A program made the translations under genes and the position numbers. 64,000 nucleotides of DNA from Citrus sinensis. Lineage: Eukaryota > Streptophyta > Magnoliopsida > Sapindales > Rutaceae. How positions within the stretch are numbered: the first letter of the stretch is position 1; every line of letters begins with the position of its first letter. The notes beneath the pieces were generated by a model. The model was not told where the DNA came from. It was given only the letters and a program-made list of their open reading frames with translations, and did no database searches. Of the stretch, positions 11,157 through 22,500 are shown piece after piece. Location: positions 31,141,501 through 31,205,500 of the forward strand of contig NC_068560.1 in assembly GCF_022201045.2 (NCBI RefSeq). The letters are read 5' to 3'.

Positions 11157-13370
11157 TTATGCTTGGCTCGTACTGGCTTGGATCCTCTCTTCTGGCTGGT
11201 TTATCCCGGGAATGACACACGAGGATTCTATCTGACCCAACGTGGAATTATTCGTCATTGAAGCTGCCTCCATAATTCCAGATGCCTCGTTCACCTCCTT
11301 TGTCAGAGCAGTTGATGTACCCTCATTCACCTCCTTTGCCAGAGCAGTAGCATGACAAGACACAGAAGATGTACCCACTCCAGGAGTCACCTCATTCACT
11401 TCCTTTGCCAAAGAAGATGTACCCATCTCAGAAGCCTCATTGCTGCTTCGATCGCTGCAATGTGTAGCTGCTGAATGTATGGTTTCAGAATCACCACCGA
11501 TGTGAAGAGGCAAAGCATCATTCACGGCAGGCATTTCTGTCTCAATCGGCTCAATTTCAGATCTCCCTTCTTGGCAGTCCATAGTCCCTTCTACAGCCAA
11601 TACTTCAGTACTCACCCCTTGAATCCCAGATGTATTAGCTTGACTGACTTTTGACCCTTCCTGACTAGCATTGATATTTTCCATATTCCCTGTATTTTGG
11701 AGTTGTGTACGGTCCATTCTACCTCCAGGGCGTTTCATTTTCAATATTTTCTTCTTAAATCGGCCTTTCTTTGCCTTTGGAACGTTTACAGTCTCCTCTG
11801 GGTTATTAGCCACCTCTGGTCCTCTCTTTCTGGAAGGAAGTACAGTTAATTGAGTGTTGCCAGCTGAATTACCGGATAACTCAGATGCACTTGATTGGAT
11901 AGCTAGAAGAGCAGTTCTAGCAGCTTTGATCTCTGCTTCTTTTTTTGTTTTCGCGGCACCACCAATATAACGAATGTCTCCAATTTCTACAGTACATGAA
12001 AACTGTACTTTTCCCGATGCTTCATCCTTTCGGCACTGATACAAGGGAATAGCATAATTCATCTTTTGGGCATATTCCTGAAGTAAATTTTTGCATAAAC
12101 CTGTTTCATGCTGAACAGGGCACCCAATGAAGGAGGTTATCTGTTAGTAAGACAATTATGTTGGACAGTTGGCTTCATAAATGTGAGTGTATGAGTGTGG
12201 GTGGGTTGGGTGAGAAGAATAGTTCTTGTCAGTGACAGTAAAACCAGAAAACAATAGCATGATTCCATTATATTTTACAACAGTAACTACATAATGCATT
12301 TAGCTAGTGCAGTGAAGATTGCATTATAACCAACCTTTAATGGAAAATTTACAGAAGAAACGTAAAAGGAAAGCATTTTCTGCACAGGGAGATAAAAAAT
12401 GCAGCTATCAAAATGTATACAAGCGTTTACAAAAATTCTACAGACTTATTTTCAGCAATTCAGATTAATCTTTTAGAAAAGGGGGTTGTACTTAACAATG
12501 AATGCAAGCACTGTACAATATAATAGACACACCAGTAGAGTCAAGTGGAAAATCCTCAGAAATTAAAAAAGGAGACTACGCAGCAGTTAATCCATTCCAT
12601 AAGCGACAATTATACTTACAATAGGTTGAGAGATGCATTCATTAACTTTGCCAAGTTTTGCTAACTCCACGAGAGCGACTTCAGCAGCTGACTGCTCAGC
12701 TGCCTTACGATTAAAAAATCCAGGCAATGAATCATATCTAACATCATCCACTATGACCGTTGATCTGAACCAAGGCTCATGAGATGGGCCTTCTTTGATA
12801 GTCTCATAGACAGGCGTAGGGATTCCAGCTTTTTGGGCATATTCTTGTAATCGGCTTTTAAATACATAACAGTTTGATACACCTGGCACAAAACAAGATT
12901 ACTAATTCAATTTACATGCTTAAAAAAATTATAACAATAATAACACTAAACAGTTCAAGACTTCAGTTGAAGAACAATGAATTCAACTTGAAATATCACG
13001 ACCAGGAGTTGCTCGAAAATCTACCCAAACTGGAGCTTAACTTGAGGTGACGAAAGAATAGGTGCTCTCATTTTTAATTATTTAAAAAATTCCCGTATTT
13101 AAATAGAAATACCATTTTCCAAGATATTATTCCCCATAGTTCAGAAACTGTAAGAGAAAAAAGAAAAAGAAAGATGAGCTCTTTTACAAAATTTCTTTCA
13201 TTGTTTTTCAATTTTCAGCAAATGATCAAATTCATTTTTGCAAAAGCTCCTACTCATAAGGGAATCCAACGATTTGCCTATTCCGCATAACTAACATTGA
13301 ATATAAAAGAAAAAAAAAAAGAAAAAAGAAAAAGAAGAAAACTACCGGAGAAGCCTTCGTTGGTCGGCAT
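11157..13370 (-). CDS. HYL1: HYL1/DRB1, double-stranded RNA-binding protein of the microRNA processor
   Basis: HYL1 partners DICER-LIKE1 and SERRATE in nuclear dicing bodies and sets accuracy of pri-miRNA cleavage. Exons are 13370-13346 (only 25 nt, MPTNEGFS), 12882-12620 and 12110-11157; the total is 1242 nt (413 aa), close to Arabidopsis HYL1. dsRBD1 (about 9-82) has the signatures GVSNCYVFKSRLQEYAQK and LPGFFNRKAAEQSAAEVAL. dsRBD2 (from residue 97) has CKNLLQEYAQKMNYAIPLYQ and KTKKEAEIKAARTALLAIQ. A basic bipartite-looking NLS follows (RKRG near 189; KAKKGRFKKKILKMKR near 208-224). The C-terminal half is acidic/Ser-Thr-rich and contains imperfect LAKEVNE/LTKEVNE repeats, where Arabidopsis HYL1 has a different repeat array. 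The gene is divergent from the SICKLE-like gene with a very short spacer. Orthology is strongly supported by both dsRBDs. Confidence 0.95.
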
Positions 13371-13577
13371 AGTTCCGAAAGTTGCTTTCTTTTTTCCTTT
13401 TTGTGTTTGCGCGTTGGTCAATGATTAACACTCGGCAGAAAGAAGTAAAGGCGAAAACTACGCCGTTTATCTTGGGTTGCAGCAGTTGAACTAGAGCCAA
13501 GGAAAGAGAGTGTCACTGTTTCGGGGCTCACTCGAATCTTTGGCTCGCGTTCCAGTGAAAATCAGCTGTGTGAGACT
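13371..13577. promoter_or_regulatory. Putative shared (bidirectional) promoter of HYL1 and SICKLE-like
   Basis: The HYL1 start codon (minus strand) is at 13370. A more GC-rich leader on the plus strand, belonging to the SICKLE-like gene, appears to begin at about 13480-13560. The two transcription units therefore share at most about 200 bases that must contain both core promoters and both 5' ends. No clear TATA box is seen for either direction, as is common for housekeeping divergent promoters. The transcription start positions are inferred. Confidence 0.5.
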
Positions 13578-13619
13578 GTGTATTGTTGGTGTGTGAAGTT
13601 GAGCTATCATAGCCGTTGG

Positions 13620-13802
13620 ATGAGAATTTTGATGGAAGATATTAGTGCTGATCCAACAGTTTGTATGGTGAAGGGTGTTTTGGGAAGTTCACGTGAGTCT
13701 GCTGACCTGCTAGAAGCCCTAATACTAACTAATTATTTATTCCTAGTGTTACGTAAATTTGGGGCTCCGTATAAGGATGTATTGGATCGAGCCCGAGTTT
13801 AA
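13620..13802 (+). other. Upstream open reading frame (60 aa) in the SICKLE-like 5' leader
   Basis: ATG at 13620 opens a frame of 60 codons to TAA at 13800-13802, within the inferred first, non-coding exon. That exon appears to end at a GTGAGT donor at 13931; the acceptor TTATTAG is at 14304, just before the main ATG. The peptide (MRILMEDISADPTVCMVKGV...) has no recognised domain. It may be a translation-limiting uORF, or a chance frame. Confidence 0.35.
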
Positions 13803-14309
13803 GACAAAATGCCGGAAAATGAATCAATACTTGAAGGCGCGATTCTGCAACTGAAGCTAAGACTTTGAAACGTTGGGCGCCTCGGAATTACTGAAGCAAC
13901 TCAAATCTCGCTATTTTAATTCTAATTTCTGTGAGTCTACTGTTTCATGAACCCTTTCAAATTCTTTTTCGTTTGTCAAAATTTCAAAGAAGCACCTCGT
14001 GGTCTCTCTAATTACAGCTTTTTTATTGGTATTAGGGTTGGATCGTGTGCCTATGTAATTAGTTACTTAATTGGGGATTTATATGATTGTATTATTGTAA
14101 TAGATATCTGTTGCATATAATTAATTATTTAATTTAATTTTCTATGCAAGTGTTTTCTTTCTTGAATGATGAGATTAGCCGTTGTTTTAGTTCCTCATGA
14201 AATCAGAATTAGTATAGATTTGGACAATTATTTAATATGATTTTATGTTATATTTGTAATGAATGGACTGTCAGTTGTGATCTTTTACTTTGGGGAATTA
14301 TTAGGTTTA

Positions 14310-15728
14310 ATGGAGGAATCAGAAAAAAGAAAGGAACGATTGAAAGCGATGCGTGCAGAAGCTGCCCAGGCTGAAGTTTGTAGTAGTGTTGAGACATTTC
14401 CAGTTCCTAGTTCTCTTTCTAATCCGCTGTTTGAGGACTCTGCGGCTCAGCCAATACAGGAGCAACCTTTTACAGGTTCAAGGTTTGGTTTTTACACAGA
14501 CCCTGTAGCCGCATTCTCTGCCAACAAGAATAGGGGACAGCATGATAATAATACTAGACAAAATTACTCTATGCCTCCTAGTATCAGTGCTCCTGCCATG
14601 GCACGGCCTTCATCATTCTTTTCAGGTATTGTTTTGATTTATTAAAGTTTGTGTTAGATTGGATACACGAGTTAAAAATGCATGCATTTTCCTCTATCTT
14701 TTGGACTTTCTAATTTCAGAGCAAGGCTTAAAATTTGTTATCTAGTCTTTAGAGGAGATTAATATAGTTTCTTGTGCTATGCTTTATTATTGATTATGGT
14801 GTGTACTCATAATTAATGGCATGAAACTTTTAATCTATCAATTTTTTGTTAATAACCTGCTTTTGGCCACAATTTTTTTTTTTTTTTCATTTCCAACTTA
14901 CTAGAACCAAGAAACTCTGGAATGATTCCCTCTCCTGGTCATCAATTGCAAGCCAGTTCTTCATTTGACCAGAGAATGTATCAATCACAGAGTCCTTATA
15001 ATAATCCTCATCCCTATAGAGGCCCGAGAGGAGCAAGTCCATTACCCATCTATCAAGGAACTCCTGAAGCCTGGAGTAGATTGCAAGCTACAACTATCCA
15101 TTACAGCCCCACAATCTACGGGCAAAGAAGCCCCAGAGGAATGGCCAGTCCTTTTACCGGGATACATCAAGGAACCCCTGAATCCTGGAATGGATCTGGA
15201 GGCACAGCTAGGTATAATTCACCATCTACTGCATCAGGAGGAGGTCAGATTTTCAGCCCTAGCTTTGGACCAGTAAGAAGCCCTACTTTCGGTTATGGCC
15301 AAGGCAGGCCTCAGTGGCAGGGCAGAAGTCCAAGCCCTGGTTCAGGGCGTGGAGGCAGTCCTGGTCCTAGCTCAGGAAGAGGTAGAGGTCGTTGGTATGG
15401 CAGCAGCGTGAGCCCAGGTTTGGGATGCAGTGGTGGAAGGGGCCGAGGACTTCATTCTCGTGGCTTTGGAGCAGATGGAAAACAAGGGCCAGAGTGTTTC
15501 TATGACAAGTCCATGGATGAAGACCCATGGCAGGAATTGGAACCCCTTGCGTGGAAGAGTAGAAATTTCAAAAGCCCTGGCTCTTCAAATTCCTGGTTTC
15601 CAAAATCCATTAGCATGAAAAAACCGAGAGTTTCAGAAGCTTCCAGACAGTCTAGTTCACAGCCGAGCCTTGCAGAATACCTTGCTGCCTCTTTCAATGA
15701 GGCGACTAATGCTGCTCCAAATTCATGA
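14310..15728 (+). CDS. SIC: SICKLE-like proline/glycine-rich protein (miRNA biogenesis, splicing)
   Basis: Two coding exons, 14310-14625 and 14905-15728, join G|AA in frame to give 379 aa. The start is chosen at MEESEKRKERLKAMRAEAAQ, which matches the conserved charged N terminus of SICKLE proteins, not the upstream in-frame codon at 14259, which lies in the leader intron. The rest is low-complexity and disordered. It has Pro/Ser/Gly/Tyr-rich stretches, two near-repeats YQGTPEAW and HQGTPESW, RSPRGM and RSPTFGYGQGRPQW, an RGG-like block (GRGGSPGPSSGRGRGRW), and an acidic-aromatic motif DEDPWQELEPL near residue 305. The C terminus has PSLAEYLAASFNEA. Arabidopsis SICKLE (described as a hydroxyproline-rich protein) is nuclear, affects miRNA accumulation and intron lariat/splicing, and co-localises with HYL1. 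Its neighbour here is HYL1 and, one gene further, RGTA, as in Arabidopsis. The call rests on the N terminus, motifs and synteny. Confidence 0.82.
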
Positions 15729-15972
15729 GTCCCTCGGAGGATTTTAGATTTTGTTGAAAGAGTTTCTAGGGTGTATTTGTGATGGCATGTAATAATTTTA
15801 AAAATTAATCTAATTTATCAAGTAAGCTGGCTGCAATCTTAATAATATAGCTGTTTCATTAGTTGATGATATATATTTTGTTGATTTCTCGCAATTCTTT
15901 TGGTTATCGTCATATCATTATTGTTATTCTTGGTAGGGACTGTAGGGTAAATGTGATGCGCGCTCAGAGTTT

Positions 15973-18900
15973 AGGGAAATTTGCATAACTAGCCCGAAAA
16001 TTTTGATTTTTTCAAAATTAGTCCCCAACTTTTTCCAACGAGCCAAAAAAAAAAAATTGGAACGCATTTACCTTGGCATTTCATTATCCTAAATCTCCCT
16101 CAACAAGCTAACGATCTCATCATCTCATCATCAATGGTGACGGTAACTGAATATGGCGATAGTGACAGGAAACCTGAATCTAAATGAATCTAAACACTTG
16201 GTGAGTTAATTTTCATCATTTTGAGTGATGCAAATGGAATTATATATGATTGTAGGTTTGTTAGAGGACAAAAATCAAATGAATTTTTTTCAAAAAGATG
16301 AGTTACAACTTACAACTATTGTATATTAAGCGCTTGCTGGATTGATGAAATCTCTCGCAGAATTTCTGTGTTTATTTTTGGTAGATTGTTAGTTTAAAAT
16401 TCTGTTTAGTATTGAGGTATATTATACCTTTTAAGTTACAGCAACTATTAAAAAAACTTGTCATTCTAAAACAAAAGGTAATAGTATGTAGTAGATATAA
16501 TTTTAAATAATAAATTTTGATAAGATTATTAAAAATGTAATAGATTTTTCATCATACAAATATAAAATTAAATTAACTTAACTTCTAAACTGTAATAATT
16601 AATATTCACGAAACACTTTAATACGGTAACCTTTTAAATTACAGTTGTCTAGCCTCAATTTCAAAAAGAGCATAGACTAAGCCAATAAGGGATAACTTGT
16701 TGGTTTTAACCATTTTAGAGCAATGGGCACCATGTGCATATGTTTTTATGCCTATTGCACCTGCGGTCGTGTTTTGGTGCGATAGGCACCAAAAGAGGCT
16801 TACCGCATCAGTACAGGTGCGACAGGTTGCTGTCGCATCAACACTAGTGCGATAGCAACTTGTTGCTCATAAACACACAAGCTTTGTATTTGTTGTATTT
16901 TTATCTTTTGTTTAATTTCAGTGACTTGATTTTAGTTTTCGGGTGTTGAAGCATCAAGGGCAGCAAGCAATAACAATGAAGCTTATACCAAATCTGGAAA
17001 ATCAGCTGAGATTTCGAGATAAAATATAAAAGCCAATGATTTAGAACAAGGAACCTCTCAAATGAGAATATTTTACGTTGGACGAGTGTTTGTTTTCATT
17101 CACTTTTCTGCAGAGCAAAGCTCTAACGCTATTCCAAACTTGAACATGGCTTCCACTTTTGCAACAACGAGAAAGCAACCCCATTCAGTTACAAAGGGCT
17201 TCCCTTCAGCGTTTCTTTGAGAAAGGAAAAGACAGGTAACAAGTTGGTACCTGTTTTCTTTCTTTCTTCTTCTTCTTCTTCTTCTTCTTCTTTTTATTAT
17301 TTGGTAAAAATCTTCTTGTTTATGAAACGAGTAATTTTAATTGTATATTAATTAATACCCGCACGGCTTTGTAATTTTCAAGGTTACACGAAGAGTACCA
17401 TTCCAAGTAAAGATTCCTCCTTCAATGGCTGCTGCTGCTACTCAGCCAGAAGATCAAAGCAAGTATCCAGGGCTGGAGCTTGAAGGTTAATCATCAAAAA
17501 TGGTTGATCTCAACTTATCGTGCCATAGGCTTTAATTGAAATTGAAATCCTTATCAGTCATACAGCTTCATTCATAAAGATTTTGTAATTACTAGTATTC
17601 TTTTTTTTGTAATCACTATTATTATTTCTTTTATTTGACAGAATCTTTTTAAAATATACATCAATGACATCAAAGTAGATCCATTTTTCCATCAAAAAAG
17701 AAAAAGAAAAAGTAGAATTTTTTTTTTGGGTTCTAAAAAAGGAGAGAATTTGTATTAGTGAGATTCTCATAATGATAATTGCAAATTAAGCTTACAATTT
17801 TATTTTATTTTATTTATGTCAACTTCTTCCACAGTTGGAAAGTGTTTTTATTGTTAGAACAAAAGCATTCATTAAACACACCAGAAAGCAATAATAATTT
17901 TTGCACATACCCTCCGAAGAGAGCCAAGCTTGAGTACTTAAAAAGAATTAACAAAGCCGCTGGAACTTGCATCCTCATTGCCCAAATGCGCTTTGCTGCC
18001 TGGTTTCTTTTTTAATTTAACTCACTTTTTAAACAGAACAAAAATAAATGTATGAATAATGAAATATATAGCAAGAAATTTTTTAAAAAAAATGTGTCAC
18101 ACGTAAACACGGCTGCCACAGGTGTCTGCCGCACCAAACATAAGTGCTACAGGCACCGATTGCACAAAATAAAAGTTGTGTTATGTGCAATAAGTGTCTC
18201 TTGTACCAAATAAATGGCAGTCATTTTATATGCGATAGGCATACTTATCTCACATAAACACCCACAACATAATACCATTTCGGCCCATTTCCCATATTCT
18301 TAGACATCCATTCAAGAAAAATGATAGCAAAATTAAGCTTCGAACAACAAAATATATTCTTTAAGGCATTTTAACAAACACTTATAGTACCAGATTTACT
18401 ATGCCAAAATTATATGAATATTTTATCAATTTTCATGCCCAATTCGATCCTAATGTTAAGACATCAGTAGTTCAACGGTATTTAACCTATAATCATCTAC
18501 AGTTAATACGAAGACATTAAACCCATTCAAGAATTTGACTTAAATTCACCAAATTAACTCAAAATAAAATGCATCGCCACTGGTTCACTCGTCTCCGGAA
18601 GTAGCCGTTGTCGTCGTGGCATTGATTTGGCGTTGCCGTTAATTTACTTGCTCAATTGGAGATTACTAGTTTCTAATGTTTTTATTTGTTGACAACGATG
18701 AATGAGAGTGATAAGGGTAAATGTGTCCAAAAGAACTAATATTTGGCTTGTTATAAATAAAAAAAATAGTTTCATTAATTTTATTTCAACACTTACTTTT
18801 TTAATTAAAACAATCATCAGATTACTACTTACTATTTTAATTCATTTATTATCAAAAATCACAAAATTACCCTTGATTCATTTATTATCAATAAGTGATT

Positions 18901-19047
18901 GCTCAAATTATGTTTTCACAAAAAAAAAATTTAATGCAGAAAAGGATGCAGTGAGAAATTCAGTGGGTTCAAATAGTCCCATGAGAGAAAACTAGGGGGT
19001 TTAATTTTGAAAAACAGAAAAATTTTGGGTTAAGTATGTAAATTTTC
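15973..19047. mobile_element. Terminal-inverted-repeat element of about 3.1 kb, MULE-like, non-autonomous
   Basis: The left end GGGAAATTTGCATAACTAGC is matched in inverse orientation at the right end (GGAAAATTTACATACTTAAC read from 19047 leftwards). The similarity continues for about 55-60 bases through CAAAATTA and CCCC. Both ends resemble the ends of the element at 51419-52333 (GGGAAATTTAC). The two elements also share internal GTGCGATAGGCACC / GCGACAGG motifs (here at about 16735-16880 and 18105-18265). No transposase is visible. A clean target duplication was not found, so the exact boundaries are approximate. Confidence 0.55.
17142..17490 (+). pseudogene. Exon-like gene fragments inside the TIR element (possible Pack-MULE capture)
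   Basis: ATG at 17142 opens a transit-peptide-like N terminus (MASTFATTRKQPHSVTKGF) that is broken by a TGA after about 24 codons. A donor (GACAG/GTAACA) follows at about 17235. An acceptor at about 17380 leads into an open exon reading VTRRVPFQVKIPPSMAAAA then QPEDQSKYPGLELEG, ending at a GAAG/GTTAAT donor at about 17486. Intron-exon borders and codon-like composition suggest a fragment of a chloroplast-protein gene copied into the element. The parent gene is not recognised. Confidence 0.4.
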
Positions 19048-19598
19048 CAAAGATTGGGAGCCCATTTTCAGCAACCATACAGCAATAATAAGAAGAAGAT
19101 TAGTAACAATACGGGTGTAAACTGTAAAGGGTGCATGCGAATGGGATAAACAAGTACATGCAGAGTTGTGACTTTTTCAGATCTCAAAAGCTGGTGGTGG
19201 TGGTGGTCCCAGCTTCCTTGAGAAATAAAAAAAATGGTACATGCTTAGTTTGTCTATGACTGGTCTCAGAACAATGACGATCGGGGAAATCACTATTGTT
19301 TTCAATTGAATCGTGGTGGCCCACTTATGTAAAAAGACAAAAAACTGATTCTTGGGAACCAATCAAAACGTTGCAAGGCTTTGTTTTAAAGTCTAGATTC
19401 CAGATTGTTGTCTCAACTTAAAAGTATCATAGAAACGCGCTCACAAGCAGTGGGTGCACAAAATGTGATGTTAACAAGTCATCTGAATATCATCTTCAAG
19501 ACAAGAGAACGTTAGGGAGCTGAACATTTTACCATGCATGAAAAAGTAGCCCAATACGTTTCCTTGTTTCTAAAAGTCAGTTTGCCTAACCTGACAAC

Positions 19599-22500
19599 TT
19601 AATGCCAGAGCCTGGTACAGAAACCATTCCCAGGAGCTTGTTTTTGCTCGCAACCGATCTCATCCATGAAAGTGTGGATGAGCTGCCCAGCCAAGCTTGG
19701 TGGGTCATCAATAAAAGCATCAACAAAGACGCTCACCACCCTTCTTTCTTGCATAGTCGCTTTCAGGCTGAACCAAGTGAGAAACTTAACTCTGAAATGT
19801 TCATCTATGTGCCCTTTGTGCTCTAACCATTTGACTACCCTCACAGAATAATCATAATCACTCTCTTCTGGTTTCTTTTCACAACAGGAAGCCAGTTTCT
19901 GACGCATTCCATCAGATTTACAAGGTGTAGAAGGGGATATTGACTTGGGGCTCAATAAAGGAGGTGGAAGTGAGTAGAGCCCTTCATGCTTACTCTTCTT
20001 AACATTAGCCAGTGACAGTGAAAGGTTTGCACGGCGCTCGCTGGATGCCAATTTAAGACTACTGGAGTTTGTGGATTCCACATGAGAATGAACCTGAGAA
20101 ATTTTAGCACGTTCTCTCTTCCTATGTTTGACCTTAGCAGCAGCAGAGCTGCTGTCTGATGCAGGTGTAATCCATTTAGATTCCCAGACACCAAAAACCC
20201 CAGTGCCACTGGTAAGAGAAACCTTGCAGAAATACTCGGTGGAAGGATCTAGATCTGTTACTAAGAACCTCTTTTCAGGCCTCAATACAATGAAGGTGGG
20301 GTTGTCTGGATAATCCTTCACAGTAGACTTACGATGCCACAGCCTGCAGCCTGAAAAGTCTTCTAAAAGACGATCCTCGTATTCTAGTGCAATGATGACT
20401 GATGTTGAAGAGGATTCTTCAAATCTAATCTGGCAAGCTTAGAGAGGAAAAAGGACATCAAAAGCAACATCAGTGAAAAAGGGAAAGAAAAATGCTTTCA
20501 TTTTATTTTTTTAGGCATTTAAATATTCTCTCCCGGTGGCCATGGATGCATCTCTCACATGGCAAGTAAACATGCATCTGTTTATTATCCTATAGTCGTT
20601 TACTTTATTGTCATCTCTGGGACCACACAAAACCAATTACAAGACTAAAATTAAATTTGGCGAATGATTAATTTTCCACTGTCACATTTAGACACTCCAT
20701 TGGATTAAACTGCATATATTAAAAAATTTAAGAAACTTACAGGCTGGCTCTTTCTTTACAATATCACTGGGACAGGTATCAACAACAAACATGGAATCCA
20801 ATGCTTCCACCGCTGAAGCACACAACTTCTGAACCTTGGCACCACAAGCGAGCCTATTAACAATACCTCGTGCCATTTTTGTGCATAATAGATTCAGAGG
20901 CCCTACTTCATTTGTCAGTATTTGTAAGGCAGTCTCGACTGTTTTCTGCACTTCTTTGAATAGCTCGGTACCTAAAAGAATCTTATGTCCCAAAGAGATT
21001 CGCAGACATAGTTCATCCACTCTTCTGGTTTCTTTGGCAACCAGCAATTGTCTTCTCCAAGTTCTGTAAAACACTAACCATATAATTAGATAATCATTCC
21101 CTCATTCTTTGCAAAACAAATTAGATCTTTTCTACTTCAGAAAAGAAAAATGCCAAGATTAGTCTAATAAAACTAACTTGTATGCAAGTCTAAGTTGGAT
21201 GAGTTCTAAATTTTAGATTTAGCACGCCACATAAAACTCTCACAATTATGCCATTCTGTCAGAGATGCCTGATCTTTTCTCTCTCAGAAGCAAAAGCAAA
21301 AAAATTATGCACCAATGTCATAGCAGCTTGCTGCAGGGAAGCCAAGGGATATATCATGGGGGGCATGCATGCATAATAGACTCTATTTTTTGGGTGTTAG
21401 AGCCGGTTGAAAAGATCTTGAGTCACAAGACACCAGTGCCCGACATCACCCCAGAATTGGACACTTCAAAACACCAGTGGAGCAAAAAATATCTGTAGTA
21501 GCGAAAGCCATGTGTGCATTTGCATGCACATGTATCAATGTGTTACATCTATTCCCAAATAAATGATTTGCTTATTAAGGTTTGGCTTAAAGTCACAAAA
21601 CCATATGTGATCTATCACTACATATTCTATATGCAATTAAATAATTAATACTATTCTTCATGAATTAAAAAAAGCTCATTACCTCATCAGACCATTAATT
21701 TTTCCACAAGAAATGCAGCAGTAACTGCCATCCAACTTTGTGGAAGAACCAATCTTCACAATTCCAGTTCTTTCATCCTTCAAAGCACATTCTAAATGGC
21801 AAGACATTCCACACGAGTCCTTTTCATCAGAAGCCCCGGAACCACAGGTTAACCATAAGCTAGGATCCTTGTTATCATCGTATTCATGACATATACAGCA
21901 TGAACATCTCTTGCAAAAAGCATCACCCAAGCCTAAAACAGCTCTGCATGCAGCATTCTCACATAATTGAATTTTAACAAGTTTTGCTTCACTCTCTACA
22001 GAAACATTGTCTTGATCTCTTGATAATTCAGGTATGGGTTCTTCTTGCCTTTTCCTCTTAAAATCAGCTTGAGTTTTGGCCAAACAAGAAGCATCAGGGT
22101 CGTTTGTCTTGCACTTCCGAGAGACTAACTTCAGAAGGTGCTCTATCATTCGAAATTTTGTATAGCCACTGTACTTTCTTTCTTTACCCATCTCTGCACA
22201 GATGATTTCGAGAAGCTCCCTGCGGCTAAACGAGCTAAGGATCTCTGGGGCATCTTTTGACCATTGGGCAATCTCATGAACCAGTTCTCTTTTCTCTTCC
22301 AGGCTTAGCCGGCTACATTTTGCAGGGTCAAGTACAAATCCTGAAAGCAAAAGAATTCTCAACGCTGACCTCCATACCTCTTGTACCACATGCAAATAAA
22401 CCCAAGCATTGCTAAAAAAGAAAACTGATAAAAGAATTGATGAAGAAGCAAGGTTCTAAAGTCAAAACATATCTGAAATACTAGATTCAATTAAGTGACG

